Assembly (NCBI RefSeq): GCF_014695775.1
Contig: NZ_JACJOX010000026.1
Coordinates: 102,855 to 166,854, forward strand
Source: Leptolyngbya sp. FACHB-60
GTDB taxonomy: Bacteria > Cyanobacteriota > Cyanobacteriia > Phormidesmidales > Phormidesmidaceae
Reading direction: 5' to 3'
DNA: 64,000 nt
Part shown: in pieces, positions 35,093 to 42,755 of the stretch
Position numbering within the stretch: the first letter of the stretch is position 1
Layout of the letters: each line of letters begins with the position of its first letter
The notes under the pieces: model-generated
What the model was told of the DNA's origin: nothing
The model's input: only the letters and a program-made list of their open reading frames with translations
The model's database searches: none
Translations under genes and position numbers: made by a program

Positions 35093-35163
35093 TCATCGGA
35101 CTCAGATGAATTTTGCTAGAACCCAGCGCACTCCAAAGTTCCGGTGCATTGCGGTTGTTGTGC
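35078..35163 (-). other. attC recombination site 19
   Basis: Boxes GTAGAAC and GTTGTGC. The arms are CGCAAT-CATCGGA and, reverse-complemented, CGCAATGCACCGGA. The extra G in the right arm gives minus polarity. It is the site nearest attI and a close relative of attC 6. Confidence 0.85.
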
Positions 35164-35180
35164 GGATGGCAATAGCTATA

Positions 35181-35762
35181 CTACTGTTGGTTTCGGTCAA
35201 TCCATTTATGTACTGTAGGAACTTCAAATTGACTTAACTTTTCAATTAATTCCACCGGGTTTTCTGCCGCTAAAATAATACTCCTATGTTCAGGGCGGAT
35301 AAACTTCTCTTTCGTCGCATGGTCGAGAAAAGATAAAAAACTATTATAAAAATTATTAATATTCAAGAGACCACAAGCTTTTTTATGAAATCCAAGTTGA
35401 GTCCAAGTAGCAACTTCGCAAAACTCTTCTAGTGTTCCTAATCCACCTGGAAGTGCAATAAAACCATCTGAAAGATCAGCCATCAGCGATTTACGCTCGT
35501 GCATTGAGCTAACAACTCGAAGATCGCTCAATCCAGTGTGAGCAACTTCCTTGTCTACCAGGGCTTGGGGTATTACTCCAATCACTTTTCCACCAGCAGC
35601 AAGCACAGAATCAGCAACCGCTCCCATCAAACCTACATTGCCCCCACCATAAACGAGGGTAATTCCGTGCTCTGCCATTTCCGCACCTAGACTTTGTGCA
35701 GCCTCAAGGTAGCTGCCTCGTTCACCAAAATTGGAGCCACAGTAGACGCAAATGCTCTTCAT
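35181..35762 (-). CDS. LOG family protein (cytokinin-activating phosphoribohydrolase-like)
   Basis: 193 residues. It starts SICVYCGSNFGERGSYLEAA, has VYGGGNVGLMGAVADSVLAA, and the catalytic LPGGLGTLEEFCEV with the PGGxGTxxE signature. LOG proteins cleave ribose phosphate from nucleoside monophosphates; bacterial members are often misnamed lysine decarboxylases. It is the first cassette next to the putative attI core (35777), the position closest to the expected cassette promoter. Confidence 0.9.
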   Translation of the reverse strand: MKSICVYCGSNFGERGSYLEAAQSLGAEMAEHGITLVYGGGNVGLMGAVADSVLAAGGKVIGVIPQALVDKEVAHTGLSDLRVVSSMHERKSLMADLSDGFIALPGGLGTLEEFCEVATWTQLGFHKKACGLLNINNFYNSFLSFLDHATKEKFIRPEHRSIILAAENPVELIEKLSQFEVPTVHKWIDRNQQ

Positions 35763-35776
35763 AATTTTTACTCTTT

Positions 35777-35783
35777 AGCTAAC
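35777..35783 (-). other. Putative attI crossover core
   Basis: On the minus strand the box GTTAGCT precedes AAAGAG and the first cassette's start codon, 15 bp away. No paired attC arms surround it. Its position between the first cassette and the diverging integrase remnant is where attI must lie. The full extent of attI cannot be set by eye. Confidence 0.6.
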
Positions 35784-35885
35784 AATTTCAAATAGTTCAG
35801 CAAGAACTTGATCTCGGTTGCCCCACAAATAGCTTCCAAATACTGTCACCACCTCTCAACAAAGCAGCACAACTCGTAATTAGAG

Positions 35886-36042
35886 GGAAAATTTCTCCCT
35901 AATACCCCCATGCGGGATCTTAGGTGGAAATCTGTCTGCCTAAACACCCCCACAGGGATCTTATGTGGAAAAATTTCAGCCTAAATGCCGAATATGGGAG
36001 CTTAGACGGAAAATTTCAGTATAAATCCCTGGAGATTGGGGG
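35886..36042 (+). repeat. Four tandem degenerate 41-bp repeats in the attI-intI gap
   Basis: Units start at 35886, 35926, 35967 and 36008. Each begins GGAAA and carries a CCTAA core; the first three end in GGGATCTTA-like sequence. Spacing is 40-41 bp; the fourth is truncated. The units lie upstream of the integrase start and beyond the attI core. They could be integrase- or regulator-binding direct repeats, or part of the promoter region. Confidence 0.7.
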
Positions 36043-36064
36043 AAAGACAACTTAAGATTCCCTC

Positions 36065-36469
36065 GTGGCTAGTACAGAATTACTCATAGATGGTTCAACT
36101 CCACCAAGTCGCTTGCTTGACCAAGTGCGAGATGCGATTCGACTGAAACATTATTCTTACCGGACGGAGCGGTCCTACGTTCAGTACAACGCCTGTGGCA
36201 GAACCATGAGTCGGTTGCAAAGGGAAACACCCAGTGAAATAACTTTGAGTCCTGGTTTAGCTGCCCCGCGCCGCAACGATGCTGCGGCTGTATCTTCTAC
36301 AGAAACCCTCTCTACACAAAGCACCCAAGCCAATCGAGAGCTTCAGCTGCGACTTATAGATAGAACGGTAAAATCAGGCTTTGAGACAACTGGCACAAGC
36401 CAGCCCAGGCCGAACCTAGTCCATTTTTCAGCGCCACTGGCACAGAGCGTATGTGCTTATAGCCTATGA
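36065..36469 (+). pseudogene. intI: Integron integrase (intI) remnant
   Basis: From a GTG at 36065, residues 14-40 read PSRLLDQVRDAIRLKHYSYR then TERSYVQY, the conserved N-terminal core-binding start of integron integrases. After about residue 41 the sequence becomes unrelated (NACGRTMSRL onward), and no catalytic Arg, His or Tyr motifs and no IntI-specific insert are found downstream. The gene is therefore a 5' fragment. It points away from the cassettes with attI between, as in known integrons. Without it the array cannot capture or shuffle cassettes unless an integrase acts in trans. Confidence 0.8.
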
Positions 36470-36528
36470 AGTGAGATAACCAACGGTTCGTTTTGTACAA
36501 CCGTTGCGCTGAGCATTGATGATTCTAC

Positions 36529-36906
36529 CTACACCGAATCATCCGCCCAACCACAATGCCCACAGTCCCAATGAATCTGGCCCTCAGCCGCTTTGGACAC
36601 CGGCATCTCACAGTTGGGGCATCGGGACGTAAACAGCGGGTGAACATCCAACATCTCCAACCGTTGCTCCAAAGTCAGCCGCTGCACTGGGTCTAAAATT
36701 AGCTCACCATCGTAGTAGCTAGCCCCCTCCGGCTGCCATTCCTCTCCGTACCAAGCCAACGGGTCATCAGGAACAGCGATCGCCCTAGTGGCCAACCTAA
36801 AGTCTGAACAGCTATCTACTTCCACTCCCTCGGGATGCTCTACACAAACTATGTAGGAGCTGTGAGCATAGTATTTGCAGAGATCGCAGCAGTCGAGCTT
36901 AGCCAT
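36529..36906 (-). CDS. Zinc-ribbon hypothetical protein
   Basis: 125 residues. An N-terminal Cys cluster (LDCCDLCKYYAHSSYIVC) and a C-terminal zinc ribbon (SRCPNCEMPV, then WDCGHCGW) suggest two metal sites. It is cytoplasmic, with no catalytic motif; a nucleic-acid or protein adaptor is possible. It overlaps by one base the small membrane protein gene upstream, so they are co-transcribed. Confidence 0.7.
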   Translation of the reverse strand: MAKLDCCDLCKYYAHSSYIVCVEHPEGVEVDSCSDFRLATRAIAVPDDPLAWYGEEWQPEGASYYDGELILDPVQRLTLEQRLEMLDVHPLFTSRCPNCEMPVSKAAEGQIHWDCGHCGWADDSV

Positions 36907-37124
36907 TAAAATTCGCAGTTCTTTGCACCAAAAGACTTAGTGATCGTACCGTCTGGTTCCAGCGTCGCGCACCAAATGCCATCGGCCTGCCAGAGCTGGT
37001 AACGGTCAATGCCTTCAACAAGAAGGACAGTCCCAACCATGATCAGGACGGCCCCAGCTGCGATCGCCCCTAATACCCGCAAAGGCCGAACCGTAGTTGG
37101 TGTAATCGGTTGAACGTCCTTCAT
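36906..37124 (-). CDS. Small membrane protein
   Basis: 72 residues with one transmembrane helix (LRVLGAIAAGAVLIMVGTVL) followed by a short exported part with two cysteines (IWCATLEP, AKNCEF). No family recognised. Its stop overlaps the start of the zinc-ribbon gene. Confidence 0.6.
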   Translation of the reverse strand: MKDVQPITPTTVRPLRVLGAIAAGAVLIMVGTVLLVEGIDRYQLWQADGIWCATLEPDGTITKSFGAKNCEF

Positions 37125-37231
37125 TTTGCACCCCAGGCATTTTTCCTAGAGTGCCCGCATAAGCGCGATAGGCAGTAAACAAGAAGCCCCCAACCTTAGA
37201 ACAGTCTCGCGAAACTGTAGGACAGCTAGAA

Positions 37232-37492
37232 ATGCTTCAGGCTTTAGTGGCTGCGATCGCCCACCAACAGCCCCCAGCTTCGCCACCGGCACCGCCGAAC
37301 CCGCTTTCTCGCTTTGAGCAGCTTCAGGCGATTGCTGACAACGACTGGCGGCCCAGCACCAGCAAACTAGCTGAAATCCTTGGTCTCTCATCTCTCTCTG
37401 GGGCAACCTTCGAGCGCTACGGCTTTCGCTTCACCAGGGTTGGGAAGAACGGGGCACAGTCGGCCTGGAAAGTGGAGAAGGTCAATGAGTAA
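37232..37492 (+). CDS. Hypothetical protein
   Basis: 86 residues. A Pro-rich linker (PPASPPAPPNP) precedes a small domain (LSRFEQLQAIADNDWRPSTS, then KLAEILGLSSLSG) that resembles a helix-turn-helix. The open frame extends upstream in protein-like sequence (LEQSRETVGQLE) but offers no normal start codon. It overlaps the next gene by 8 bp, indicating translational coupling. Confidence 0.55.
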   Translation: MLQALVAAIAHQQPPASPPAPPNPLSRFEQLQAIADNDWRPSTSKLAEILGLSSLSGATFERYGFRFTRVGKNGAQSAWKVEKVNE

Positions 37493-37808
37493 GGCTAACT
37501 CTCAAGAACTCTCCCGTGGCGATCTGGTAAAGCTCAAAGACCCCTACCAGGCCCGCTATGGCTATGGTGTCGTAGTCGAAATTCTCAGCCACACTCGCCA
37601 CAAGCTACCGAGGAACGTCAGGCTGCATCTCTATGACGATGAGGGTCAGCTCTTCATCGAACCCCTTTCCGTGTCCAAAGGGTTGATGGTGCCCAGCTAT
37701 GTAGACTTCCATGTGTCAGAGCTGGTGTGGTATCGAAGAGTCGCTGACCAGGGCTACCACACCATTCCTAACCCGCCTGACTGGTCAGCAGAGCGGTATT
37801 TGGCCTAA
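37485..37808 (+). CDS. Hypothetical protein
   Basis: 107 residues from ATG 37485. It begins with a KOW/SH3-like segment (RGDLVKLKDPYQARYGYGVV) and ends SELVWYRRVADQGYHTIPNP. No catalytic residues are visible. It is coupled to the gene at 37232 by overlap. The family is not recognised. Confidence 0.65.
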   Translation: MSKANSQELSRGDLVKLKDPYQARYGYGVVVEILSHTRHKLPRNVRLHLYDDEGQLFIEPLSVSKGLMVPSYVDFHVSELVWYRRVADQGYHTIPNPPDWSAERYLA

Positions 37809-38033
37809 GAGCAAACCAGTACCGGATAGCATGGGGTCAGACAGACTTTGAGAGAGCGGAAGCACCATATGTCTATCACTCTCAAGCCAAAGCGGGAACC
37901 ACGTCCTTTTTTGCTACGCCACGGTGTATATGATTCGTGCTCATCGGCAGGTCACCCTGGGCATCCCTGCCATCCGGCAGGAATATACCCTAGTGGCGAT
38001 CGTTACCTGTCGCAAATATATTGCGATCCTATC

Positions 38034-39026
38034 TCATCTATTTGGGCGCAACAAATCATATGCGATCGCATTCGCATCACGAGTCTCCTTTAGTAAGTCT
38101 TGAAAGCTGCGCTTAATCTCAAATGGGGAGCCATCAGCATACAGAACTGGGGCTGAGTCATGAGCGTGATCGGTACCTGAATCAATAGACTCCCTCCACC
38201 TTAGTGCATGAGTCTTCCACTGCTCCGTATCAACGCCCTCAGGTGGATGGAACCAGAGATTCCAAGTCAATATATTGCCAGAGAGCAGCATGTTTCCAGT
38301 AGCAAGATTGAACAGCTCTATGATTTTTGCATTGAAATCGTTGACAGTAGGATGATCTGTTGGGACGATGTCGCCAATTTCTACATCTATATGACCAAAC
38401 GAAAATGCTCCGTCTTTTTCATGATCAGAAAAAGTAGGCACTTTAAATCGCTCGCTTAAACCACGCCTAATTGGGAAGATAGGTTCACAGGGTTCTCCAA
38501 CTTTGTGTGTAGATATATTGATGGCATATTCTTTGCTAAAGGGAAAGGGAAGATCGTTTCTTTGAAAAAGGTCTCGTGCTTCTTTAACCCACCATTTTTC
38601 GTGCGAACTTTGACTGAACCAAACTTTACCCATCACTGACATGTCAGCAGCGATTTCCCTATTTGGCTCGTCAACCCAGCCCCTTTGTCCGGTAACGGTA
38701 ATCTCTACATTAAAGCAGCATATATTATCGATGCAAGCGCCTTGTTGAGGGCATACAATCGACCAGATTCTTCCTCTATTGTCATAACCAATACTGGAGA
38801 TATCATGGGCAAACCTCTGAAAACACCTAGAATCAGGATCTCCTTTTATAGTCTCCCAACTGAACTCAGGCCAGAATACATGCAACTGACGCTTGATTCT
38901 CCCAATGTTGTCCATGTTGCCCAATAGGTGCAACGAACTAAGATCTGGTTCTGGATAGGCAAACTCAGGTTTTGATTGAGCAAATCCACCTAAATCTGGG
39001 GGAAGCTCTGATTTAGCATCAAACAT
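38034..39026 (-). CDS. Hypothetical protein
   Basis: 330 residues, cytoplasmic, with cysteines clustered in IVCPQQGACIDNICCFNVEI, Trp-rich segments (HEKWWVKEARDLF) and no signal or membrane segment. I do not recognise the family. The end near 38034 contains HIP1-like sequence, consistent with long residence in a cyanobacterium. Confidence 0.65.
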   Translation of the reverse strand: MFDAKSELPPDLGGFAQSKPEFAYPEPDLSSLHLLGNMDNIGRIKRQLHVFWPEFSWETIKGDPDSRCFQRFAHDISSIGYDNRGRIWSIVCPQQGACIDNICCFNVEITVTGQRGWVDEPNREIAADMSVMGKVWFSQSSHEKWWVKEARDLFQRNDLPFPFSKEYAINISTHKVGEPCEPIFPIRRGLSERFKVPTFSDHEKDGAFSFGHIDVEIGDIVPTDHPTVNDFNAKIIELFNLATGNMLLSGNILTWNLWFHPPEGVDTEQWKTHALRWRESIDSGTDHAHDSAPVLYADGSPFEIKRSFQDLLKETRDANAIAYDLLRPNR

Positions 39027-39187
39027 TTCAAAACTTGCCTCTATTTAATCTCATAGAAATAAAATATTAGTCTAGGAACGCGAATTAATTCTAAATGAGA
39101 GAAAAGTTTACTGCCACCTGACTTTTCAAACATCCTCTAGTTAAATATTGCTAGAGCACATTCGCCTATTGTCATTAGTTGAGTGAC

Positions 39188-39886
39188 TTAAGAAATCCTT
39201 TCCATTTTCAAGGGGATTTCCTTAATCAGCCCATTCTCTACAGTGACTTGATAAACCGTTGTATCAGCACGAGAAGAAATAGCCTTAAAAACTTGATCTC
39301 CCCTGAAATGTAAAGCACTCCACTCGGGAATGCCATAGCCCGGTTTTACTTCACCAGTTTTCAAAAAACGATGATAAGTTGGCTGACGTTCGGGTTCTGC
39401 ATTGTAATGGGGACAGCAACTGCCCGGAAACCATCCAAGACACTCCATGACTTCTAATCTATTAGCCCATGAATCAGTGATTCCTTGCTGAAACCAACAA
39501 ATAGCTCCAGCACTACTGCCTGACAAAATAATTCCGCTTGACCATGCCTGACGGAGGATATCTGGCACCCCCCATTCTCTCCAGACTGCAAGCATACTTT
39601 TAGTATTTCCCCCACCTATATAGATAACATCCTGCGCTAAAAGAGTGGATTCTAAATCAGGTGTTTGCTTGAAAAGTGGTACGTGAATAGGGCGGCAGTT
39701 CAAACTATTAAATGCCCTATAAAATTTCTCAATATAGGAATCTGAGTCCCCGGTTGCGGTTGCCAAAAGACAAACCTTTGGCAATTGGGAATTCTTGCTT
39801 TGACCCAGAATGTACCGTTCTAAAGCCAGATCGTTTGTAATTGCAGAAAATCCACCACCGCCTGCTGCAATGATTTGACCTACCAT
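39188..39886 (-). CDS. Peptidase S51 (peptidase E-like)
   Basis: 232 residues. The nucleophile Ser lies in SGSSAGAICWFQ and the likely His in CPHYNAEPERQP. IYIGGGNTKSML and LLATATGDSDSYI are conserved S51 signatures. Members cleave Asp-X dipeptides (peptidase E) or cyanophycin; this one is closer to the YgaJ/peptidase E type. Cytoplasmic. Confidence 0.88.
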   Translation of the reverse strand: MVGQIIAAGGGGFSAITNDLALERYILGQSKNSQLPKVCLLATATGDSDSYIEKFYRAFNSLNCRPIHVPLFKQTPDLESTLLAQDVIYIGGGNTKSMLAVWREWGVPDILRQAWSSGIILSGSSAGAICWFQQGITDSWANRLEVMECLGWFPGSCCPHYNAEPERQPTYHRFLKTGEVKPGYGIPEWSALHFRGDQVFKAISSRADTTVYQVTVENGLIKEIPLKMERIS

Positions 39887-40032
39887 CTTTTGAGGTATCC
39901 TCCAAAATACATTTAATTACACTCAAGAAAATCTTTCATTTAAGGAATATTGAGCAAGGCTTAGCTCCCAGCCAACACCTGATCCACAATCCCGCTGCCC
40001 GGTACTAGTCGAAGCGATCTTCCTGTCTCAGT

Positions 40033-40623
40033 TCAACGTTCAACCGGACGTAGTTCAACCGGACGTGAACTACCCCGCAGGATCCAAACAATCAAAATTG
40101 CAGTCACAACGCTGTAGGCCAATATGCCAAACGGCGAGTTAAAATTCACCAGGTTGGGCTGATTCAGAGCAAGCGGAATCTGCGCTACTCCGGGAATCGG
40201 CCAAGCAATCGACTTGGACGAAAACCGCCGCAGCAGAAACCACTGGGCGATCGCGGTTCCTGCCCAAATTGCGGGCAATGCGATGTCTAGGCTATCACCA
40301 CCCGATAATCCGACTCCGCTAGTAATAGCAGCCGCAATTGCCCCACCTGCCAATATCGCGCCAAACCAGTGGGCGATCGGCAAGTAGTGCTTTAGCAGCC
40401 AGCCCTGAGCAGCCCCAAGCGCTGGCGTGAGAAGCAGCGACATCAGGGCTAAAAAGACAACAGAACCCACCGGGCCCTCATTGGTGCCTTCGATCGCTAA
40501 GCCCAGTTGACCGACAGTAAACCAGCTAATGTATAGCGCCACAACCCCACCAACAAAGCTAGCGATCGTGCTCACTAGCCACCACAGCAAACCAAATCTC
40601 CAACTAACCCTGTAACTTGACAT
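40033..40623 (-). CDS. Multi-pass membrane protein
   Basis: 196 residues with about five hydrophobic helices, among them LLWWLVSTIASFVGGVVALY, VVFLALMSLLLTPALGAAQG and ILAYSVVTAILIVWIL. It ends in a short direct repeat encoding RPVE-L-RPVE. Function unknown; single gene. Confidence 0.65.
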   Translation of the reverse strand: MSSYRVSWRFGLLWWLVSTIASFVGGVVALYISWFTVGQLGLAIEGTNEGPVGSVVFLALMSLLLTPALGAAQGWLLKHYLPIAHWFGAILAGGAIAAAITSGVGLSGGDSLDIALPAIWAGTAIAQWFLLRRFSSKSIAWPIPGVAQIPLALNQPNLVNFNSPFGILAYSVVTAILIVWILRGSSRPVELRPVER

Positions 40624-40944
40624 AGATTCTGCCTACTCACAATTGCCTCATCCTATATCCAACCTACGTGAATCGTGAGAATCCGTATGGGCTGGAAGTC
40701 TCGCAGGTAGGGCAAGATGCGCGTTACAATTTCCTTTTTTCTACTAAGGAACGTGCATTTAAATAAAGTAGTAAGCGTGTCGATCATCGTAGGGTGCATA
40801 ACGCTAAGGCTCCGCCAACGCGAAGCAATGCACCAATAGGAAAGATAGCAATTGGTACCTTGGACAGTCTCAACCGCAAGCTCAGCCTTGATGCCGTCAA
40901 GTTTGGCGCGATGAGCTTGAAGCCCACCTGGGCGATGCGGTCAA
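40624..40944. other. Intergenic, no gene seen
   Basis: GCATAACGCTAAGGC at 40796 resembles one attC outer box but has no partner. No coding sequence supported. Confidence 0.4.
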
Positions 40945-40984
40945 AATCTCGCCCCAGCGCTACATGGCTCGCTGGGGCGAGATT
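40945..40984. repeat. Perfect 15-bp hairpin
   Basis: AATCTCGCCCCAGCG pairs perfectly with CGCTGGGGCGAGATT around a 10-base loop. It is very stable and stands alone in a non-coding stretch. No T-run follows, so it is either a palindromic repeat or a transcript-end structure. Confidence 0.7.
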
Positions 40985-41024
40985 CTGACTGTGAAGGTTT
41001 GGCAAGGAGTAAGTAGCAAATCAA

Positions 41025-41061
41025 CAAGACTATCCTATGAGACAGTCCTATAGGACAGGAC
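41025..41061 (+). promoter_or_regulatory. Recurring CAAGAC...TCCTAT motif, copy 1
   Basis: CAAGACTATCCTATGAGACA followed by a TCCTATAGGA palindrome and GGACAGGAC. The same motif lies at 41690 and 47155, each upstream of a plus-strand gene. It may be a promoter or operator. Confidence 0.5.
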
Positions 41062-41150
41062 TTGACCTAAAAGGCTCAACCTAAGGAGATGTGGGCATTC
41101 TAGGTGTATTACCTGTGTCCTGTCCTGTCCTGTCTTATCTGGCTAGTCCT

Positions 41151-41381
41151 ATGGCTTTTCGTTTAATCCTATTGACCCTTTCAGCTGTTGGCTTACTGGC
41201 TGCACCCTTGCCTCTAGGCGCTCAAAGCAGTTGCGATTCGGCTTATCCGGGTGTATGCATTGCCCCGCCGCCACCCGACTTGGACTGCAAGGACATCACC
41301 CATCGAAATTTCACCGTTCTGTCTCCAGATCCCCACAACTTTGATGGTGATAAAGACGGTATCGGTTGCGAGGGTAGGTGA
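41151..41381 (+). CDS. Secreted Excalibur-domain protein
   Basis: 76 residues from ATG 41151. Signal peptide LILLTLSAVGLLAAPLPLGA; mature part with paired cysteines and a C-terminal Excalibur calcium-binding motif (NFDGDKDGIGCEG). Excalibur domains occur in extracellular proteins and nucleases. The function of this short form is unknown. Confidence 0.8.
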   Translation: MAFRLILLTLSAVGLLAAPLPLGAQSSCDSAYPGVCIAPPPPDLDCKDITHRNFTVLSPDPHNFDGDKDGIGCEGR

Positions 41382-41506
41382 CCCTCATCGCCTCAGGTAA
41401 AGTCCTCAGCAAAATTCTCAAGCTGACGCAAAGTTAACGAACTGCACTATCAGCTTATGGGTTATCACGCATACCTTTCCGCCGATTTCTACACTACGTT
41501 GTAGCA

Positions 41507-41650
41507 ATGGACAAAACCTCTCTTGCTCTCATAATTCTTGCAGCAGTGCTTGTTCTGCTGCAAGCACCCCAACTGGTTATGGCGATTGGAGTCATTCTAG
41601 GAATATCAATTGTGGTAGTAAATTTATTTTGGCTCTCTTGGGAGCAGTAA
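41507..41650 (+). CDS. Small membrane protein (47 aa)
   Basis: ATG to TAA encodes 47 residues with two hydrophobic helices: SLALIILAAVLVLLQA and VMAIGVILGISIVVVNLFWL. It is compact and lies between two supported genes on the same strand. No strong ribosome site was seen. Family not recognised. Confidence 0.45.
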   Translation: MDKTSLALIILAAVLVLLQAPQLVMAIGVILGISIVVVNLFWLSWEQ

Positions 41651-41689
41651 GGATATGCAGTGAAATTTGAGCAAAATTGACCTACAGTT

Positions 41690-41722
41690 CAAGACTGTCC
41701 TATGAGACAACAGGACAGGACT
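41690..41722 (+). promoter_or_regulatory. Recurring CAAGAC...TCCTAT motif, copy 2
   Basis: CAAGACTGTCCTATGAGACA then ACAGGACAGGACT. It ends 38 bp before the methyltransferase start, a position suited to a promoter or operator. Confidence 0.55.
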
Positions 41723-41760
41723 CAGCCAAACTGTAAATACCTGCTAAAAACTCTTCTCCT

Positions 41761-42645
41761 GTGTCGTCTATATCCGTCGATCCCATCTCCTACACCGCCC
41801 AGATTGTGGCGGCTAAGCGGGCCATTGAGCAGTCCCTCCCAATTCCACTATTCAATGACCCTTACGCTGCGGCTCTAGCGGGCAATGAGGTTGAACATCT
41901 TCTATTTAAATGGCGGAAGGTGGCCGAAAGGCAGGGGCGATCGCTAGAGGAGGTCATTGCCAAGCGCACCCGCTACATCGCCACTCGTACTCGGTTCTTG
42001 GATGACCTGCTGCTGGCCACTCTGCCCCAGTTGTCTGAATCTCAAGTCGTCATCCTGGGCTCAGGACTCGATACCCGAGCCTATCGGTTGCCCTGGTCAT
42101 CCGCTACCAGGCTTTATGAAGTCGATATGCCAGGGGTTCTAGACTACAAGGCCAATGCCCTAGGGAACATTAAGCCGAATTGTCACCACCACATGATTGC
42201 AGGTGACTTGGAAAATTTTCAGACAGGTTGGATCGCTCGACTACTAGAGGCAGGTTTGAGGCAAGAGATTCCAACTATCTGGATCCTCGAAGGCGTTGTG
42301 ATGTACCTGCCAGAACCTTCAGCCCACTCCTTACTCAGGACTGTTGCAGCGTTGAGCTGCCCTGGTAGTGTTCTGGGCATGGATGCGGTAAAAAGCGGTT
42401 CTATACTGGCAGCCCAGAGCGCTAAGAACACCGACCGTGGGAGAGTGGTACGCCACTGGCAATTTGGCTGCGACGAGCCCCAGCAGCTTCTAAAGGGCTA
42501 TGGCTGGAGTGCTGAAGTAAGCCAACCCCAAGACGTTAAAATCGCCCACAGCAGATATCCAGAGTCCATGCCAGTTACAGCTGAGGTGGGTGGCCACCAG
42601 CAGGAGAGAGGGGTTTGGCTGGTAAAGGCTAGGAAAAACCAGTGA
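41761..42645 (+). CDS. LCMT-type SAM-dependent methyltransferase
   Basis: 294 residues with GTG start. It belongs to the leucine carboxyl methyltransferase-like family (TIGR00027 type): IPLFNDPYAAALAG, RTRYIATRTRFLDD, VVILGSGLDTRAYRL (SAM-binding) and YEVDMPGVLDYK. Members methylate carboxyl or hydroxyl groups of small molecules. The substrate is unknown. Confidence 0.9.
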   Translation: MSSISVDPISYTAQIVAAKRAIEQSLPIPLFNDPYAAALAGNEVEHLLFKWRKVAERQGRSLEEVIAKRTRYIATRTRFLDDLLLATLPQLSESQVVILGSGLDTRAYRLPWSSATRLYEVDMPGVLDYKANALGNIKPNCHHHMIAGDLENFQTGWIARLLEAGLRQEIPTIWILEGVVMYLPEPSAHSLLRTVAALSCPGSVLGMDAVKSGSILAAQSAKNTDRGRVVRHWQFGCDEPQQLLKGYGWSAEVSQPQDVKIAHSRYPESMPVTAEVGGHQQERGVWLVKARKNQ

Positions 42646-42697
42646 CACTTATCGCCTCAGATAAAGTCAAAAGCATTAATTTCAACTGCTCTAAAGA

Positions 42698-42733
42698 AGC
42701 AAAGGCTAGAAGATTACACTTCTAGCCTTTGCT
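42698..42733. terminator. Bidirectional hairpin between convergent genes
   Basis: AGCAAAGGCTAGAAG pairs perfectly (15 bp) with CTTCTAGCCTTTGCT around a 6-base loop. It stands between the methyltransferase (plus) and the HupE/UreJ gene (minus), as a shared terminator would. Confidence 0.75.
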
Positions 42734-42755
42734 GAGAATTCATCGAGTGAGTGAC

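Noticed and set aside
35886..36042. CRISPR array
   Set aside because: Units are contiguous and diverged, without unique spacers.
37848..38093. 81-codon plus-strand frame
   Set aside because: Only the first 20 or so residues look protein-like and it overlaps the end of the gene at 38034.
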